Shown: positions 45,368 through 58,313 of the stretch, one piece after another
Numbering within the stretch: the first letter of the stretch is position 1
How the letters are laid out: each line of letters starts with the position of its first letter
Source of the DNA: Polynucleobacter sp. AP-Jannik-300A-C4
GTDB lineage: Bacteria; Pseudomonadota; Gammaproteobacteria; Burkholderiales; Burkholderiaceae
Assembly: GCF_018688335.1 (NCBI RefSeq)
Contig: NZ_CP061316.1
Coordinates: forward strand, 992,001 to 1,056,000
Length of the DNA: 64,000 nucleotides
Direction of reading: 5' to 3'
The notes under the pieces: generated by a model
The model's input: only the letters and a program-made list of their open reading frames with translations
What the model was told of the DNA's origin: nothing
Database searches by the model: none
Program-made: the position numbers and the translations under genes

Positions 45368-46561
45368 CTAACCCTCTGAGCCGGTAGCTTGTGCAACGGT
45401 ATGCATGTCTTTATCGCCACGACCAGATAAGTTCACTAGGATCGTTTTATCTTTGGATAAAGTTGGCGCCATTTTGCATGCATAAGCAATAGCATGAGAA
45501 GACTCTAAAGCAGGAATGATGCCTTCGATACGGCAGCAATCATGAAATGCTTTCAAGGCTTCTTCATCGGTCACTGCCACATAGTCAGCACGACCAGAAT
45601 CTTTCAACCAAGCATGCTCTGGACCAACGCCGGGATAATCCATACCAGCAGAAACTGAATGGGTTTCAGAAATCTGACCATTCTCATCTTGCAGTAGGTA
45701 TGTACGATTACCATGCAATACGCCTGGCTTACCGACGCAAAGTGCTGCAGAGTGAAGGCCGCTATTTAAGCCATGGCCCGCCGCTTCTACACCAACTAGC
45801 TTCACTTCTGGGTAGTCAATATAGGGATAGAAAATACCCATGGCATTGGAGCCACCACCAACACATGCCATGACATAGTCAGGCTGACGCCCAGTCATTT
45901 CAGGCATCTGCACCTTGCACTCTTCACCAATTACACTCTGAAAATCTCTGACCATCATCGGATAAGGATGAGGCCCAGCAACAGTACCAATGATGTAGAA
46001 GGTATCTTCTACATTTGTCACCCAATCTCGCATTGCTTCATTCAGCGCATCTTTGAGAGTCTTTGTTCCAGATTCAACAGGCACAACTTTTGCACCAAGC
46101 AACTTCATACGAAAGACGTTTTGAGCTTGACGAGCGACGTCCACAGAACCTTGATATACAGTGCAATCCAAACCAAAGCGCGCACAAATCGTTGCAGTTG
46201 CAACACCGTGTTGCCCCGCTCCAGTTTCCGCAATAATGCGCGGCTTACCCATACGCTTTGCTAGCATGGCTTGGCCAATCACATTATTAATTTTGTGAGC
46301 GCCAGTGTGATTAAGATCTTCGCGCTTCAGATAAATCTGCGCACCACCCAACATCTCGCTCCAACGCTTAGCGTGATAGACCGGTGAAGGACGCCCTACA
46401 AAATGCTTGAGCTCGTAATGAAACTCTTCTAAGAATTCAGGATCGTTTTGATATTTAGCATATGCCGCCTTAAGTTCATCCAAAGCGAACATGAGCGTCT
46501 CAGAAACAAATACGCCACCATAAGGACCGAAGTGTCCACGTGCATCTGGCTTATCGTACAT
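45368..46561 (-). CDS. trpB: Tryptophan synthase beta subunit
   Basis: TrpB condenses indole and serine with PLP. The 397-residue protein has the PLP lysine in [14 protein letters not shown], the [13 protein letters not shown] phosphate loop and the usual N-terminal [15 protein letters not shown]. Length is standard. Confidence 0.97.
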   Translation of the reverse strand: MYDKPDARGHFGPYGGVFVSETLMFALDELKAAYAKYQNDPEFLEEFHYELKHFVGRPSPVYHAKRWSEMLGGAQIYLKREDLNHTGAHKINNVIGQAMLAKRMGKPRIIAETGAGQHGVATATICARFGLDCTVYQGSVDVARQAQNVFRMKLLGAKVVPVESGTKTLKDALNEAMRDWVTNVEDTFYIIGTVAGPHPYPMMVRDFQSVIGEECKVQMPEMTGRQPDYVMACVGGGSNAMGIFYPYIDYPEVKLVGVEAAGHGLNSGLHSAALCVGKPGVLHGNRTYLLQDENGQISETHSVSAGMDYPGVGPEHAWLKDSGRADYVAVTDEEALKAFHDCCRIEGIIPALESSHAIAYACKMAPTLSKDKTILVNLSGRGDKDMHTVAQATGSEG

Positions 46562-46593
46562 AAATACCTCTTTTGATTAGTTACAGCAAATAG

Positions 46594-47268
46594 TTAGGGC
46601 AATGTGCTTGCGTCTGCCGCTCGCACTGCCTCAATAAACTCTTTCATCAAGGCGTGATCTTTTACACCCTTGCTGATTTCAACGCCGCTAGAGACGTCAA
46701 CCGCGCAAGGATGAAGACGAGCAATAGCTTCGCCCACGTTGTGAACGTTCAATCCACCACTCAAAACGACCTGAGGCGCGTTTGCGCTTATCCATGCTTG
46801 CGGAATTCCTGACCAATCAAAAGGAACACCCCCTCCTCCATAGCCCTCAACGAGCGCATCGAGCAAAAAGGCGTTTGCTTGCCTATATTGTAGGGAAAAA
46901 TTATCAAATGCGAAGCCAGCTCCAACGCGCGCAGCTTTCATCCAGGGTTGGCCTGCCGCTAGGCGCTGACAATCCTGGGGAGACTCATCCCCATGAAACT
47001 GCCATAAAGTGATGGGGGCAGTGGCCCTAATAGCCTCAAATTCAGCATCTGAGGCATTTACGACTAATCCAACAGCATCAACCCCAGCTGGAAGCCTAGA
47101 AATCAATGCGGCAGCAATATTGGGGGTAACCGCTCTTGGACTGGGCGGATAAAAAACAAAGCCAACAGCGTCCACACCAGCAACAACAGCAGCATCGACA
47201 TCCGAAGACGTCTTTAAACCGCAGATTTTGACTCTAGTATGTCCAGGAGAGTTGGTAAGTAAGCCCAT
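46594..47268 (-). CDS. trpF: Phosphoribosylanthranilate isomerase
   Basis: TrpF isomerises phosphoribosylanthranilate in tryptophan synthesis. The 224-residue barrel has VKICGLKTSSDV with the catalytic cysteine, and VSSGVEISKGVKDHALM near the C-terminus. It follows truA by 38 bases. Confidence 0.95.
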   Translation of the reverse strand: MGLLTNSPGHTRVKICGLKTSSDVDAAVVAGVDAVGFVFYPPSPRAVTPNIAAALISRLPAGVDAVGLVVNASDAEFEAIRATAPITLWQFHGDESPQDCQRLAAGQPWMKAARVGAGFAFDNFSLQYRQANAFLLDALVEGYGGGGVPFDWSGIPQAWISANAPQVVLSGGLNVHNVGEAIARLHPCAVDVSSGVEISKGVKDHALMKEFIEAVRAADASTLP

Positions 47269-47306
47269 ATGGGAAATGATAAAGCCTTGAGCAAATAAAG
47301 ACCTGC

Positions 47307-48134
47307 TTAAGCGTAAACCGCCTTAGGCAACCAAGAATTAGCCAGCCAAGGCTTGGGAATCTGAAACTCATCAGGATAGGCAATTTGAGCCAAATAGAGT
47401 CCAGCTGGAGAAAACGTAGGCGCTGCAATACTGCGGTCTTTTGCCTCTAGAACTTCTGCCATCCACCCTGCTTTTTGCTTACCAACGCCGATTTGAACAA
47501 AGCTACCAACTAAATTACGCACCATGTGATGCAAGAAAGCATTTCCTTTGATCTTGAAATAGAGCCAAGGCTCATTCGAAAAGATTTCGATGGAATACAT
47601 GGTCTTTACTGGAGTCTTACTTTGGCACTCTGAAGAACGAAATGAGGTGAAGTCATGCTCACCTATTAAACACTCACAAGCCAGCTTCATGGCCTCAACA
47701 TCAAACCAGCGATCCGGGGGCAACATGACATAACCAGCGCGATCTGCCGCCATTGGAGATCGACATGGTCCAGCATGTAATGCATAAATATAGGTTCGTT
47801 CATGTGCAGAATAACGAGCACTGAATTCTTCAGTAACAACTTGAGCCCAATTGACCACAATCGATTCAGGCAGGAAGGTATTTACCCCCCTCACCCACGA
47901 CCAGTTTTCTCGCTCCACCTCAACATCAAAGTGCACCACTTGACCTAAGGCATGAACGCCAGCATCTGTTCTGCCCGCTGTGATTACACGAATAGGATTG
48001 GATTTCGATGCATCTATCCCAACAAATGCAGAAATCGCCTTTTCCAATTCATCTTGAATCGTATTCTGACCTACTTGCGACTGCCAACCTGAATAAGGGC
48101 TGCCGTCATACTGAAGTCCGAGGGCAATACGCAT
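47307..48134 (-). CDS. truA: tRNA pseudouridine(38-40) synthase
   Basis: TruA makes pseudouridine at tRNA positions 38-40. The 275-residue protein has [12 protein letters not shown], the catalytic aspartate in [17 protein letters not shown] and [11 protein letters not shown]. The ATG at 48134 is chosen; the frame also has a TTG directly upstream. It follows fimV by eight bases. Confidence 0.96.
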   Translation of the reverse strand: MRIALGLQYDGSPYSGWQSQVGQNTIQDELEKAISAFVGIDASKSNPIRVITAGRTDAGVHALGQVVHFDVEVERENWSWVRGVNTFLPESIVVNWAQVVTEEFSARYSAHERTYIYALHAGPCRSPMAADRAGYVMLPPDRWFDVEAMKLACECLIGEHDFTSFRSSECQSKTPVKTMYSIEIFSNEPWLYFKIKGNAFLHHMVRNLVGSFVQIGVGKQKAGWMAEVLEAKDRSIAAPTFSPAGLYLAQIAYPDEFQIPKPWLANSWLPKAVYA

Positions 48135-48142
48135 CAAAGAAT

Positions 48143-49528
48143 TTAGCTACTACTATTTGAAATCTCGACCAACATACCCTTAGCTTCAACCACAATCTCA
48201 GGGTCGATTGAAGCGCCAATACGAACAATCTCTTCAAGAGATTTTTTGGCCGCAGAAAAATCCTCAATAGTGATATAAGCGCGGGCAAGATTTAAACGTA
48301 CCCTCAGCTCATCTGGCGTTAAATCTGAGGTAGTGGGCTTAGCAACAGGTAGATCTAGGTTAATGCTTCCGAACAGTGCCTTAGCCTTATCAGACATGCC
48401 CTCATGATGATGCTCATGAGGGGTATGTTCGGTTTTATGATGAATTGGCGGCATGGATTCTGTCTGCTCGCTCTCATAGGGGTAGTCACGAGCTTGAGGA
48501 CTAGGCAGGGAATTTTTACGTGACTGGCTCATAAAGAACCAAATTAAGAGAGCGGTAAGTAAAACAAGAGCAATCAAACCCAGAACAGATGCTTTGACAT
48601 TAAACCCACTTTTTTTAAGCTCAACAACTTCGGAGATGCCCTGAGATTGATCTAATAATTTTTTTAAGTCAGCAATATTTTTCTCTAGCTCCACCACTCT
48701 GGCGTTAGTTTGTTCCAGAATTTTTTCTTGGGCTACTATTTCTTCTGTAATCCGCTTGGTGTCAGCATCGGCATCACCACTAGAACCAATCTTTAAGCGA
48801 TTAGCGGGATTAACCGCTTCATCAGCACTCACTTCAACACTGGCTGAATTAGTCTTTTTCTCAGACCATTGTTGGGCAGCAGACTCAACAAACTTTTGAG
48901 CCTCCTTCGAATTAATTGCCTGTACTGTCTCAGGTTTAGGGATCAAGAGCTCGGAGCCTGCCAACAAACGATTAATATTTCCGCCAGCAAAAGCATCGGG
49001 ATTGGCTTGATATAAAGCCATCATTTTTTGATCAAGCGTAAATTCCGGACGATCCGAATCCATCTGCGAAGCAATTGAAGACAGTGTTTGTCCAGGCTCC
49101 ACAAGGAACTTAGGAATACTTCCATTTACAAAAGTAAATATTCTAGTAATCGATCCTGAAGACCAATTTAAGGTCAGCAACAAATCAACAAAGATGTCAT
49201 CTGTAATGGGCACAGGTTTTACTGTCTCAACTAGCACCATCAATCGCTCATCTTTTGATCTATAGACCATAACTTGAGCATTAAAGTCTAAAATTTTGGA
49301 TGAAATACCAAGTCGCTCATACTCACTTGAGGGCGGTATGGAGGCTGATAGAGTCGATAAAAGATTTTGCTCGTCGGCAGCTAACTCGATTGGCACCTCA
49401 ATACGAAGAGTTTCACCGGGACTGGATACTAAATTTGCTTTACCCAATGAAATAGCAAAAGCACCAGTAGAAAGCGCTAAGCTAATAATTCCCGCAAAGA
49501 AAAGTTTGAGCATCTGAGCCTTAAGCAT
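48143..49528 (-). CDS. fimV: FimV-like peptidoglycan-binding inner-membrane protein
   Basis: FimV proteins scaffold polar assembly of type IV pili, secretion and motility. The 461-residue protein has a signal or anchor (residues 8-25), a FimV N-terminal domain, a LysM-like part ([15 protein letters not shown]), a coiled coil around residues 260-300, a membrane helix ([18 protein letters not shown]) and a C-terminal TPR-like domain ([21 protein letters not shown]). It is shorter than Pseudomonas FimV (about 900 residues), as in other Burkholderiales. Its start overlaps the end of asd by eight bases. Confidence 0.88.
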   Translation of the reverse strand: MLKAQMLKLFFAGIISLALSTGAFAISLGKANLVSSPGETLRIEVPIELAADEQNLLSTLSASIPPSSEYERLGISSKILDFNAQVMVYRSKDERLMVLVETVKPVPITDDIFVDLLLTLNWSSGSITRIFTFVNGSIPKFLVEPGQTLSSIASQMDSDRPEFTLDQKMMALYQANPDAFAGGNINRLLAGSELLIPKPETVQAINSKEAQKFVESAAQQWSEKKTNSASVEVSADEAVNPANRLKIGSSGDADADTKRITEEIVAQEKILEQTNARVVELEKNIADLKKLLDQSQGISEVVELKKSGFNVKASVLGLIALVLLTALLIWFFMSQSRKNSLPSPQARDYPYESEQTESMPPIHHKTEHTPHEHHHEGMSDKAKALFGSINLDLPVAKPTTSDLTPDELRVRLNLARAYITIEDFSAAKKSLEEIVRIGASIDPEIVVEAKGMLVEISNSSS

Positions 49529-50684
49529 TGTCAGCCAATAAAATTCTTAACATCCGACGTAAAGGCTCAGCAGCGCCCCACAAGAGTTGATCGCCGACTG
49601 TAAATGCACCAAGATACTCTGGGCCCATCGCCATCTTATGCAAACGGCCAATAGGGACCGTCAAAGTACCGCTAATTGCTGCTGGAGATAATTCACGCTC
49701 AGTAGTCTCGCGGTCGTTTGGAATTACCTTAACCCATTGATTATCGTTAGCTAAGATTGTTTCGATTTCCTTTAAGGGAATATCTTTTTTCAGTTTGACA
49801 GTCAAGCCTTGGGAGTGGCAACGCATAGCGCCAACGCGAACACATAAACCGTCAATTGGAATACTTCCAGGAGATCTAAATGGAGGTCGGCCTAGGATCT
49901 TATTAAACTCAGCGCCGCCCTTCCACTCTTCTTTAGTTTGGCCATTCTCTACCGGGACATCAATCCAGGGTATCAAGCTACCAGCTAAAGGGGTATTACG
50001 AAAGTTTTTCTTCGGGAAATCTGGGGAACGTAAAGTATCGGTAACTTTTCGATCAATATCTAAGATCCATGAAGACGGATCGGCTAATTCAGTTGCCACG
50101 CTGTCACGTAATGCACCCATTTGCAACAACAACTCACGCATGTTTTGAGCGCCAGCTCCAGAGGCCGCCTGATATGTCATAGCGCTAATCCACTCAACCA
50201 TATCGGCCTTCACCAAGCCACCCATCGCCATCATCATTAAGCTAACTGTGCAGTTGCTACCAATCCAATTTTTTCCGCCTGCAGCTAATGCTTTATCAAT
50301 TACAGGTCGATTCACAGGATCTAAAATTAAGACTGCATCATCTTTCATGCGCAATGCGCTAGCTGCATCAATCCAGTGACCTTGCCAACCGGCAGCGCGT
50401 AGTTGAGGAAAAATCTCATTGGTGTAGTCACCGCCCTGGCAGGTCAAAATGATGTCACAACGGGAAAGCGCTTTGATGTCATTTGCGTTGAGCAACACAT
50501 TCTCGCTCTTGGTCACCTTCTGACCATTCAAGAGCGGCACTTCACCGCCTGCCTGACTAGTACTGAAAAATACAGGTTCAATCAGATCAAAATCTTTTTC
50601 AGCCAGCATCCTCTCCATAAGGACGCTACCGACCATACCGCGCCAGCCTACTAAGCCTACTAATGGTGTTTTTGTATTTGCCAT
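49521..50684 (-). CDS. asd: Aspartate-semialdehyde dehydrogenase
   Basis: Asd makes aspartate semialdehyde for lysine, threonine and methionine. The 387-residue protein has [16 protein letters not shown] (NADP loop), the catalytic cysteine in [12 protein letters not shown] and the later histidine in [10 protein letters not shown]. It is the long Gram-negative-type Asd. It follows leuB by 40 bases. Confidence 0.95.
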   Translation of the reverse strand: MANTKTPLVGLVGWRGMVGSVLMERMLAEKDFDLIEPVFFSTSQAGGEVPLLNGQKVTKSENVLLNANDIKALSRCDIILTCQGGDYTNEIFPQLRAAGWQGHWIDAASALRMKDDAVLILDPVNRPVIDKALAAGGKNWIGSNCTVSLMMMAMGGLVKADMVEWISAMTYQAASGAGAQNMRELLLQMGALRDSVATELADPSSWILDIDRKVTDTLRSPDFPKKNFRNTPLAGSLIPWIDVPVENGQTKEEWKGGAEFNKILGRPPFRSPGSIPIDGLCVRVGAMRCHSQGLTVKLKKDIPLKEIETILANDNQWVKVIPNDRETTERELSPAAISGTLTVPIGRLHKMAMGPEYLGAFTVGDQLLWGAAEPLRRMLRILLADNA

Positions 50685-50724
50685 GATGAATGATCTATTG
50701 AATGTATATGTAATGTGACAATGG

Positions 50725-51795
50725 TTATGAAAGAGCGGCTACAACCGCATCACCCATTTCCACTGTAGATACCTTTTTTGTACCTTCTGTAAAAATGTCA
50801 GCAGTTCGCAATCCCAGTGATAAGACCTTTTGCACTGCCGCTTCGATACGATCAGCTTCAGATGGCATACCCAGGGAGTAGCGCAACATCATCGCAGCAG
50901 ACAGAATTGTTGCTAATGGATTAGCAATGCCCTTGCCAGCGATATCTGGCGCTGATCCATGGCTTGGCTCATACAGGCCTTTATTATTTTTATCTAATGA
51001 AGCTGATGGCAACATCCCAATCGAGCCGGTCAACATCGAAGCTTCGTCAGAGAGAATATCGCCAAACAAGTTGCCCGTAACGACTACGTCAAACGCTTTG
51101 GGGGCCTTGACCAACTGCATTGCTGCGTTATCAACATACATATGTGATAACTCAACGTCTGGATATTCTTTGCCAACACGAATCATGACATCACGCCAAA
51201 GTTGCGATGTCTCAAGAACATTCGCCTTATCAACGCTACATACTTTTTTACCGCGTTTACGTGCAGCCTCAAAAGCAACTCGACCAATACGCTCCACTTC
51301 TGGCTCGCTGTAATGCATCATGTCGTAACCTTCACGTGCACCCTTAAATAAAGGAAGCTCAGATGCACGAATGCCGCGAGGCTGACCAAAGTAGATATCG
51401 CCATTAAGCTCGCGAATAATCAAGATATCGAGGCCACTCACAATTTCAGGCTTAAGACTGGAGGCAGCTGTTAGCTCCTTGTAACAAATTGCTGGCCTGA
51501 AATTGGCAAATAATTCCAAATGCTTGCGCAATCCTAAAATGGCTTGCTCGGGACGTAGTTTACGAGCCAATGTGTCGTATTTCCAGTCACCAACAGCACC
51601 GAACAAAATAGCGTCTGCTTTTTTAGCAAGCTCTAAGGTAGCTGGAGGGAGTGGATGACCGGCTAGATCATAAGCGGCGCCGCCAACGGGGGCTGTCTCA
51701 AGGTCGAATTTAGGACCAAGCGCGTTTAAAACCTTAACGGCTTCAGCAACAATTTCCGGGCCGATACCATCGCCCGGTAGGACTGCAATTTTCAT
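50725..51795 (-). CDS. leuB: 3-isopropylmalate dehydrogenase
   Basis: LeuB oxidises and decarboxylates 3-isopropylmalate. The 356-residue protein has [18 protein letters not shown], the RxxxxxxR substrate site around [14 protein letters not shown] and [15 protein letters not shown]. It follows leuD by 24 bases. Confidence 0.97.
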   Translation of the reverse strand: MKIAVLPGDGIGPEIVAEAVKVLNALGPKFDLETAPVGGAAYDLAGHPLPPATLELAKKADAILFGAVGDWKYDTLARKLRPEQAILGLRKHLELFANFRPAICYKELTAASSLKPEIVSGLDILIIRELNGDIYFGQPRGIRASELPLFKGAREGYDMMHYSEPEVERIGRVAFEAARKRGKKVCSVDKANVLETSQLWRDVMIRVGKEYPDVELSHMYVDNAAMQLVKAPKAFDVVVTGNLFGDILSDEASMLTGSIGMLPSASLDKNNKGLYEPSHGSAPDIAGKGIANPLATILSAAMMLRYSLGMPSEADRIEAAVQKVLSLGLRTADIFTEGTKKVSTVEMGDAVVAALS

Positions 51796-51819
51796 GAAAG
51801 GCCTTTAACTGAATAAAAA

Positions 51820-52467
51820 CTACGGCAGTTGCGTCGCAAGCCAAGGCATTTTCAGGATGCGCTCAGCCTCATAAGCCTTGATTTTATCTGCATGTTGAAG
51901 GGTTAAGCCAATATCGTCTAAGCCGTTCAGAAGGCAATGCTTCCTGAATGGGGCTACATCAAAGCTATAGGCTGTGCCATCGGGCGCAATTACTTGCTGA
52001 GCATCTAAATCAATAGTGAGCTGATAACCAGCAAAAGCAAGTGTTTCATTAAATAAATGGTCAACCTGGAGCTCTGTGAGAACTATTGGCAAAAGACCAT
52101 TTTTAAAGCAATTATTGTAGAAAATATCTGCAAAACTAGGGGCAATCACCGCTCTGAAGCCATACTGATCCAAAGCCCAAGGTGCATGCTCGCGAGAGCT
52201 GCCACAGCCGAAATTCTTGCGGGCCAGCAAAATACCAGCATCTTTATAGCGCGGCTGGTTTAAAACAAAATCTGGATTAATCGGGCGGGTGCTGCAATCT
52301 TGACCAGGTTCACCATGGTCTAAATAGCGCCACTCGTCAAATAGGTTTTGACCAAAGCCCGTTTTCTTAATCGACTTTAAGAACTGCTTTGGGATGATGG
52401 CATCGGTATCGACATTCTCGCGATTGAGCGGGGCAACCAAGCCTTTATATACCTTAAATTTTTCCAT
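51820..52467 (-). CDS. leuD: 3-isopropylmalate dehydratase small subunit
   Basis: LeuD is the swivel-domain partner of LeuC in isopropylmalate isomerase. The 215-residue protein has [13 protein letters not shown], the substrate motif [14 protein letters not shown] and family length. An entericidin-type gene separates it from leuC. Confidence 0.96.
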   Translation of the reverse strand: MEKFKVYKGLVAPLNRENVDTDAIIPKQFLKSIKKTGFGQNLFDEWRYLDHGEPGQDCSTRPINPDFVLNQPRYKDAGILLARKNFGCGSSREHAPWALDQYGFRAVIAPSFADIFYNNCFKNGLLPIVLTELQVDHLFNETLAFAGYQLTIDLDAQQVIAPDGTAYSFDVAPFRKHCLLNGLDDIGLTLQHADKIKAYEAERILKMPWLATQLP

Positions 52468-52498
52468 AATGATCTTTTGCTAAATATCGACTGCACGC

Positions 52499-52684
52499 TT
52501 ACTTGACTGGCGTCACAACAACATCTTTCCCCTGAGTTTGGGACTGATTGGATGTGTTGGAATTTTTGCTGCCACCCATGGAGTTGCCCATAGTTTGCAA
52601 ATCTTTACCAACACCCTCCATCGTATTTGCACAAGCAGAAAGAATGATTCCCGCAATAGCAACGATAGTTAACTTTTTAATCAT
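52499..52684 (-). CDS. Entericidin-like small lipoprotein
   Basis: The roughly 61-residue protein from the ATG at 52684 has a lipoprotein signal with lipobox LSAC and the entericidin-like CANTMEGVGKDLQTMG, followed by a Ser/Asn/Gln-rich tail. The frame begins at 52708 but the downstream ATG fits the signal better. Entericidins are small envelope lipoproteins often called toxin/antidote, but function here is unknown. It lies between leuC (33 bases) and leuD (31 bases), inside the leucine set. Confidence 0.82.
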   Translation of the reverse strand: MIKKLTIVAIAGIILSACANTMEGVGKDLQTMGNSMGGSKNSNTSNQSQTQGKDVVVTPVK

Positions 52685-52717
52685 TGTGAAAGAAGACCAT
52701 TTAAACACTGTATTTCC

Positions 52718-54127
52718 TTAAGAAATTTTACGAACATCAACGAAGTGGCCTTCAATCGCAGCAGCAGCAGCCATCGCAGGACTAACTAAATGGGTTCTAC
52801 CGCCATTGCCCTGGCGACCTTCAAAATTTCGATTAGAAGTTGAAGCACAACGCTCACCTGGCTCTAAACGATCAGCATTCATTGCCAAGCACATAGAGCA
52901 ACCTGGCTCACGCCACTCAAAGCCCGCAGCTTTAAAAACCCGATCTAAACCTTCACGCTCAGCCTGAGCCTTTACTAAGCCAGAACCAGGAACGACCAAG
53001 GCTAATTTGACATTGGCTGCTACCTTTTTACCCAGACGATCAACAACCTTGGCAGCGGCACGGATATCCTCAATACGACTGTTGGTGCAAGACCCGATAA
53101 AAACTTTATCAATTGAAATATTGCTAAGCGGAGTATTGGGAACAAGACCCATGTACTCCAGCGCACGTTCCATTGCAGAACGCTTGTTTGCGTCACGCTC
53201 TTTTTCCGGATCAGGAACTCGATCGCTAATAGCTAGAACCATTTCTGGAGAAGTACCCCAAGTGACTTGAGGGGCAATTTCTTCAGCGCGTAACTCCACT
53301 ACTGCATCAAATTTGGCATCCACATCTGAATGTAAGGTACGCCAATATTGCAAGGCATGACGTAGAGCCTCTCCTTTAGGGGCATAAGGCCTACCTTGAA
53401 TATATTCAATAGTAGTTTCATCTACTGCCACCAGTCCAGCACGAGCACCAGCCTCAATTGCCATATTGCAGAGGGTCATGCGACCTTCCATAGACAAATT
53501 GCGGATGGCTTCACCTGCAAACTCAATCGTGTAACCAGTGCCGCCAGCAGTGCCAATCTTGCCGATCACAGCAAGCACGATATCTTTCGCAGTGGAACCA
53601 GGTTGGAGGCGTCCATCCACCTTGACCAGCATGTTCTTACTCTTTTTCATGAGCAAGGTTTGCGTGGCTAATACATGCTCCACTTCTGATGTACCAATAC
53701 CAAATGCCAATGCACCAAAGGCACCATGCGTACTTGTATGAGAATCACCGCAGACAACTGTCATGCCCGGCAAGGTTGCACCCTGCTCTGGTCCAATCAC
53801 GTGAACAATTCCTTGGCGCAGATCATTCATCTTGTATTGAGTAATACCAAAGGCATCACAGTTTTGATCCAGCGTATCTACTTGTAACTTCGATATTGGA
53901 TCTGTAATGCCCTCAGAGCGGTCCGTTGTTGGAACATTGTGATCTGAAACCGCCAGATTGGCGGAGATGCGCCACACTGGTCGGCCTGCAAGATTTAACC
54001 CCTCAAAAGCTTGAGGACTTGTCACCTCGTGCAATAACTGACGATCTATATAAATTGTGGCCGTGCCATCCTCTTCGGAATAGACGACATGGTCATCCCA
54101 CAATTTGTCGTAAAGCGTACGTGACAT
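52718..54127 (-). CDS. leuC: 3-isopropylmalate dehydratase large subunit
   Basis: LeuC is the [4Fe-4S] aconitase-family subunit. The 469-residue protein has the cluster ligands in FIGSCTNSR and GCSMCLAMN, plus [19 protein letters not shown]. Length is standard. It follows gltA by 18 bases without a terminator. Confidence 0.97.
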   Translation of the reverse strand: MSRTLYDKLWDDHVVYSEEDGTATIYIDRQLLHEVTSPQAFEGLNLAGRPVWRISANLAVSDHNVPTTDRSEGITDPISKLQVDTLDQNCDAFGITQYKMNDLRQGIVHVIGPEQGATLPGMTVVCGDSHTSTHGAFGALAFGIGTSEVEHVLATQTLLMKKSKNMLVKVDGRLQPGSTAKDIVLAVIGKIGTAGGTGYTIEFAGEAIRNLSMEGRMTLCNMAIEAGARAGLVAVDETTIEYIQGRPYAPKGEALRHALQYWRTLHSDVDAKFDAVVELRAEEIAPQVTWGTSPEMVLAISDRVPDPEKERDANKRSAMERALEYMGLVPNTPLSNISIDKVFIGSCTNSRIEDIRAAAKVVDRLGKKVAANVKLALVVPGSGLVKAQAEREGLDRVFKAAGFEWREPGCSMCLAMNADRLEPGERCASTSNRNFEGRQGNGGRTHLVSPAMAAAAAIEGHFVDVRKIS

Positions 54128-54145
54128 GGAAACCCTCTAAAGCTT

Positions 54146-55459
54146 TTATTTACGCACAGTAATGTTAGGAACTTTACGTGAAGTTTCCCCAACATATAAC
54201 TGACGTGGACGGCCAATCTTGTACTCAGGATCAGTAATCATTTCTTCCCACTGAGCAATCCAACCCACTGTTCTTGCTAAGGCAAAAATACAGGTAAACA
54301 TTTCAGTTGGCACGCCTAGTGCGCGCTGAACAATTCCTGAGTAAAAGTCAACGTTTGGATAGAGCTTACGGCTTACGAAGTACTCGTCTTCCAATGCAAT
54401 CTTCTCAAGCGTCATAGCCAATTTGAATAATGGATCATTCTCAAGACCCATTTCTTTTAATACCTCGTGGCAAGTTTCACGCATGAGTTTTGCACGTGGG
54501 TCAAAGTTTTTATAAACGCGATGACCAAAGCCCATGAGGCGAACGCTTGAGTTCTTATCTTTTACTTGAGCGATAAATTCATGAATATTATCTACGCCAC
54601 CATTAGCCTGAATTTCATTCAACATCTGCAAGCAAGCTTCATTGGCTCCACCGTGGGCAGGACCCCACAAACAAGCGATACCTGCAGAGATAGCAGCAAA
54701 TGGATTTGTGCCAGACGATCCACACAAGCGCACTGTTGATGTAGAAGCGTTTTGCTCATGGTCAGCATGCAATGTGAAGATGCGATCTAAAGCGCGCACC
54801 AAGACTGGATTGACTTTGTACTCTTCACACGGTGTTGCAAACATCATGCGCATGAAGTTTGCTGTGTAGGATAAGGAATTATCAGGATAGATAAAAGGTT
54901 GGCCTACAGAGTATTTATAAGCCATTGCAACCAGTGTTGGCATCTTCGCAATTAAGCGAATTTGAGCAACTTCACGGGCATGTGGATCGCTGTAATCAAT
55001 CTCATCATGATAGAAGGCAGCCATTGCACCAACCAAGCCAGTTAAGACTGACATTGGATGGGCATCGCGACGGAAGCCGCGCAAGAAAAATTGCATTTGC
55101 TCATGAACCATCGTGTGATGCATGACCATCTCTTCAAAATCTTTTTTCTGCTTAGCGTTTGGTAACTCACCGTTCAACAGTAAATAGCAAACCTCTAAGA
55201 AGTCGCAGTTATGCGCAAGATCTTCGATTGGATAACCACGATAAAGCAGTTCACCCTTATCGCCATCGATATAAGTGATTTTGCTATTACAAGAAGCTGT
55301 GGATAAAAAACCTGAATCGTAGGTGAACTTACCGGTTTGACCGTAAAGCTTACGAATATCAATTACATCAGGACCAATCGTGCCTTTATAAATTGGCAAG
55401 TCGATATCTGGTGTACCGTCCGAAAAAGATAATTTTGCCTTGATGTCCGATTCAATCAT
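54146..55459 (-). CDS. gltA: Citrate synthase
   Basis: GltA condenses acetyl-CoA and oxaloacetate. The 437-residue type II enzyme has the catalytic histidine in [22 protein letters not shown] and [14 protein letters not shown] with the catalytic region. It follows sdhE by 83 bases, in the common sdh-gltA order of betaproteobacteria. Confidence 0.97.
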   Translation of the reverse strand: MIESDIKAKLSFSDGTPDIDLPIYKGTIGPDVIDIRKLYGQTGKFTYDSGFLSTASCNSKITYIDGDKGELLYRGYPIEDLAHNCDFLEVCYLLLNGELPNAKQKKDFEEMVMHHTMVHEQMQFFLRGFRRDAHPMSVLTGLVGAMAAFYHDEIDYSDPHAREVAQIRLIAKMPTLVAMAYKYSVGQPFIYPDNSLSYTANFMRMMFATPCEEYKVNPVLVRALDRIFTLHADHEQNASTSTVRLCGSSGTNPFAAISAGIACLWGPAHGGANEACLQMLNEIQANGGVDNIHEFIAQVKDKNSSVRLMGFGHRVYKNFDPRAKLMRETCHEVLKEMGLENDPLFKLAMTLEKIALEDEYFVSRKLYPNVDFYSGIVQRALGVPTEMFTCIFALARTVGWIAQWEEMITDPEYKIGRPRQLYVGETSRKVPNITVRK

Positions 55460-55542
55460 TTCTAATCCTTAGTCATTCAAATTGATGATTAATACACTAT
55501 TTGATCATGCGTCTGTACTGCTGTTGCAAGCAAAAGCCTAAA

Positions 55543-55812
55543 TTACTTCTGTCTCAGCTTTTGTAAAACAGCCTTAAAGGCTGCTTCTTGCGATTCTTTT
55601 TCCAATGCCGCCACTGAATCCTTGCGACCGATCAACAAATCCATCAGGTCATTATCTTCTAAGGCTAGCAACTGGCTTAATACTTTTCCATCTTCCGCAT
55701 TGAGTTGAGAGCCGTGGCGCTCAAAAAAACGCTGCAGAATTAGATCGTTTTCAAGCAAACCCCTGCGGGCATCACTCTTTAAGCGATATAACTCTGCATT
55801 AGTGAGGGTCAT
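55543..55812 (-). CDS. sdhE: Succinate dehydrogenase flavinylation factor SdhE
   Basis: SdhE helps attach FAD to SdhA. The 89-residue protein has the conserved [20 protein letters not shown], containing the RGxxE motif. Its ATG overlaps the sdhB stop (ATGA). Confidence 0.93.
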   Translation of the reverse strand: MTLTNAELYRLKSDARRGLLENDLILQRFFERHGSQLNAEDGKVLSQLLALEDNDLMDLLIGRKDSVAALEKESQEAAFKAVLQKLRQK

Positions 55813-56513
55813 ACCGCCCTACGCACCATCAATTCCTTAATCTTTCCAATTGCTTTGGTCGGATTCAAATGCTTAGGACAAACATCCACGCAGTTCATGA
55901 TGGTGTGGCAACGGAACAGGCGATACGGATCTTCCAGGTTATCCAAACGCTGAGCAGTATCTTCATCACGACTATCCGCAATGAAACGATATGCCTGCAA
56001 CAAACCTGCTGGACCAACGAACTTATCCGGATTCCACCAGAAAGATGGGCATGAGGTTGAGCATGATGCGCACAAGATGCACTCATATAAACCATTCAAT
56101 TCTTCACGCTCTTCAGGACTCTGGAGACGCTCTTTCTCAGGGAATGGATTGTCATTGACCAAGTAAGGCTTGATAGATAGATACTGCTTGAAGAACAAGG
56201 TCATATCCACAATCAAATCACGCACGACTGGTAAGCCAGGTAATGGGCGCAGTGTAATGACTTTAGGCAAGGTCAACATATTAGTTAAGCAAGCCAAACC
56301 ATTCTTACCGTTAATATTCATCGCATCAGAGCCACAAACACCTTCACGGCATGAACGACGATAAGAAATTGTTTCGTCTTGTTTCTTGAGAGAAATCAAA
56401 GCGTCTAACAACATACGCTCACCAGTCAATTCAAGCTCATAACGTTCCATGCGAGGAGCTGCATCGACATCAGGATCGTAGCGGTAAATTTCAAATATAC
56501 GAATATCACTCAT
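55809..56513 (-). CDS. sdhB: Succinate dehydrogenase iron-sulfur subunit
   Basis: SdhB carries three Fe-S clusters in complex II. The 234-residue protein has the [2Fe-2S] set [20 protein letters not shown] followed by C, and the [12 protein letters not shown] and MNCVDVCP ferredoxin motifs. It follows sdhA by 17 bases. Confidence 0.97.
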   Translation of the reverse strand: MSDIRIFEIYRYDPDVDAAPRMERYELELTGERMLLDALISLKKQDETISYRRSCREGVCGSDAMNINGKNGLACLTNMLTLPKVITLRPLPGLPVVRDLIVDMTLFFKQYLSIKPYLVNDNPFPEKERLQSPEEREELNGLYECILCASCSTSCPSFWWNPDKFVGPAGLLQAYRFIADSRDEDTAQRLDNLEDPYRLFRCHTIMNCVDVCPKHLNPTKAIGKIKELMVRRAV

Positions 56514-56530
56514 TTTTAATTTCTCTTCGC

Positions 56531-58309
56531 TTAGAAAGTACGTTCTTTAGGTGGGAAAGACTCAACGGTCAATGGCTTCAGAACAACCGGCTTGTAATCC
56601 AAGCGATTGCCCTCGCTATACCAAAGCGTGTGCTTCATCCAGTTGTCATCATCACGATGTTGATGATCATCATGTGAGTGTGCGCCACGACTTTCAGTAC
56701 GCGCTGCTGCTGAAATCATGGTTGCGTTTGCAGCTTCGATCAAGTTAGCAACTTCCAAAGCCTCGATACGAGCAGTGTTGAAAATTTCAGACTTGTCTTT
56801 AAGCCATAAATGTTTAGCACGCTCAGTGAGCTTTGCCATCTGACGAACACCTTCATCCATCAACTCTTGGTTACGGAATACACCGGCGTATTTCTGCATG
56901 GTTTTGCGAATGTCATTTGCAACATCTTGTGCATACTCACCTGAAGTCGAGTTATCAAGAGCAGCAATACGAGCCATTGTTTGCTCGCCAGCATTAGCAG
57001 GCAATGGCTTGAACTCACGATTCTTGAGGTCCATTGCAACAATGTGATTGCCAGCCGCACGACCAAACACCAGCAAGTCCAGTAATGAGTTAGTACCCAA
57101 ACGGTTTGCACCGTGAACTGATACGCAAGAGCACTCGCCGATTGCATAGAGACCGTTAACGATCTCGTTGTGTTTTCCATTGCCCGGCACAACAACTTGA
57201 CCATTGATGTTGGTAGGAATACCGCCCATCTGATAGTGAATTGTTGGCACAACTGGAATAGGCTCTTTGGTAACGTCAACGTTAGCAAAATTAATACCGA
57301 TTTCATAAACAGAAGGCAAACGCTTCATGATGGTCTCGGCACCGATGTGCGTTAAGTCGAGCACTACATAATCGCCATTCGGTCCACAGCCACGACCTTC
57401 TTTAATCTCTTGGTCCATACAGCGAGAAACGAAATCGCGTGGTGCTAAGTCTTTATAAGTTGGTGCATAACGCTCCATAAAGCGCTCGCCATCCTTGTTA
57501 CGCAAGATGCCGCCTTCACCACGGCAACCCTCAGTCAACAACACACCTGCACCAGCTACGCCAGTTGGGTGGAATTGCCAGAATTCCATGTCTTCCAATG
57601 GAATACCTGCGCGTGCTGCTAGACCCATACCGTCGCCAGTATTAATAAAGGCGTTGGTAGATGCATCCCAAATACGACCTGCACCGCCAGTAGCCATCAT
57701 GACCACTTTAGTTTCGAGAATGTAAACCTGGCCGGTTTCCATTTCAAGCGCAGTAACACCAACAACGTCACCAGCATCATCACGAATGAGATCTAAGGCT
57801 AACCACTCAACAAAGAAATTAGTCTTTGCACGCACGTTACGCTGATACAAAGTGTGCAACATGGCATGACCAGTGCGGTCAGCTGCTGCGCAAGCACGTT
57901 GAACAGCTTTTTCACCATAGTTGGCTGTATGACCACCAAATGGGCGCTGATAAATCGTACCGTCTGGGTTACGGTCAAAAGGCATACCAAAATGCTCTAA
58001 CTCGTAAACGACTTTAGGAGCTTCGCGGCACATGAACTCGATCACGTCTTGGTCACCTAACCAGTCTGAACCTTTAATCGTGTCGTAAAAGTGATAGTGC
58101 CAGTTATCTTCATTCATATTACCGAGTGAAGCACCGATACCACCCTGCGCAGCCACTGTATGTGAGCGTGTTGGGAAAACTTTAGTTAATACCGCAACGT
58201 TCAGGCCAGCTTCCGCTAATTGCAAAGAAGCGCGCATACCTGAACCACCTGCACCAATAATTACCGCGTCGAAACGGCGGCGTGGCAATGCTTTTTTAAT
58301 CGCGGTCAT
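56531..58309 (-). CDS. sdhA: Succinate dehydrogenase flavoprotein subunit
   Basis: SdhA oxidises succinate to fumarate with covalent FAD. It has the FAD dinucleotide fold [14 protein letters not shown], the FAD-linking histidine in [10 protein letters not shown] and the active site [12 protein letters not shown] region. The ATG at 58309 (592 residues) is chosen over the frame start at 58351, because it follows the sdhD stop. Confidence 0.97.
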   Translation of the reverse strand: MTAIKKALPRRRFDAVIIGAGGSGMRASLQLAEAGLNVAVLTKVFPTRSHTVAAQGGIGASLGNMNEDNWHYHFYDTIKGSDWLGDQDVIEFMCREAPKVVYELEHFGMPFDRNPDGTIYQRPFGGHTANYGEKAVQRACAAADRTGHAMLHTLYQRNVRAKTNFFVEWLALDLIRDDAGDVVGVTALEMETGQVYILETKVVMMATGGAGRIWDASTNAFINTGDGMGLAARAGIPLEDMEFWQFHPTGVAGAGVLLTEGCRGEGGILRNKDGERFMERYAPTYKDLAPRDFVSRCMDQEIKEGRGCGPNGDYVVLDLTHIGAETIMKRLPSVYEIGINFANVDVTKEPIPVVPTIHYQMGGIPTNINGQVVVPGNGKHNEIVNGLYAIGECSCVSVHGANRLGTNSLLDLLVFGRAAGNHIVAMDLKNREFKPLPANAGEQTMARIAALDNSTSGEYAQDVANDIRKTMQKYAGVFRNQELMDEGVRQMAKLTERAKHLWLKDKSEIFNTARIEALEVANLIEAANATMISAAARTESRGAHSHDDHQHRDDDNWMKHTLWYSEGNRLDYKPVVLKPLTVESFPPKERTF

Positions 58310-58313
58310 TGAA

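Noticed and set aside
49795..50148. 117-codon frame on the plus strand opposite asd
   Set aside because: It lies wholly inside the conserved asd gene, has no recognisable domain, and mirrors the codon pattern of asd.
56860..57306. 148-codon frame on the minus strand inside sdhA
   Set aside because: It is an out-of-frame reading of sdhA, with a composition rich in Leu, Thr and Ser and no start or domain support.
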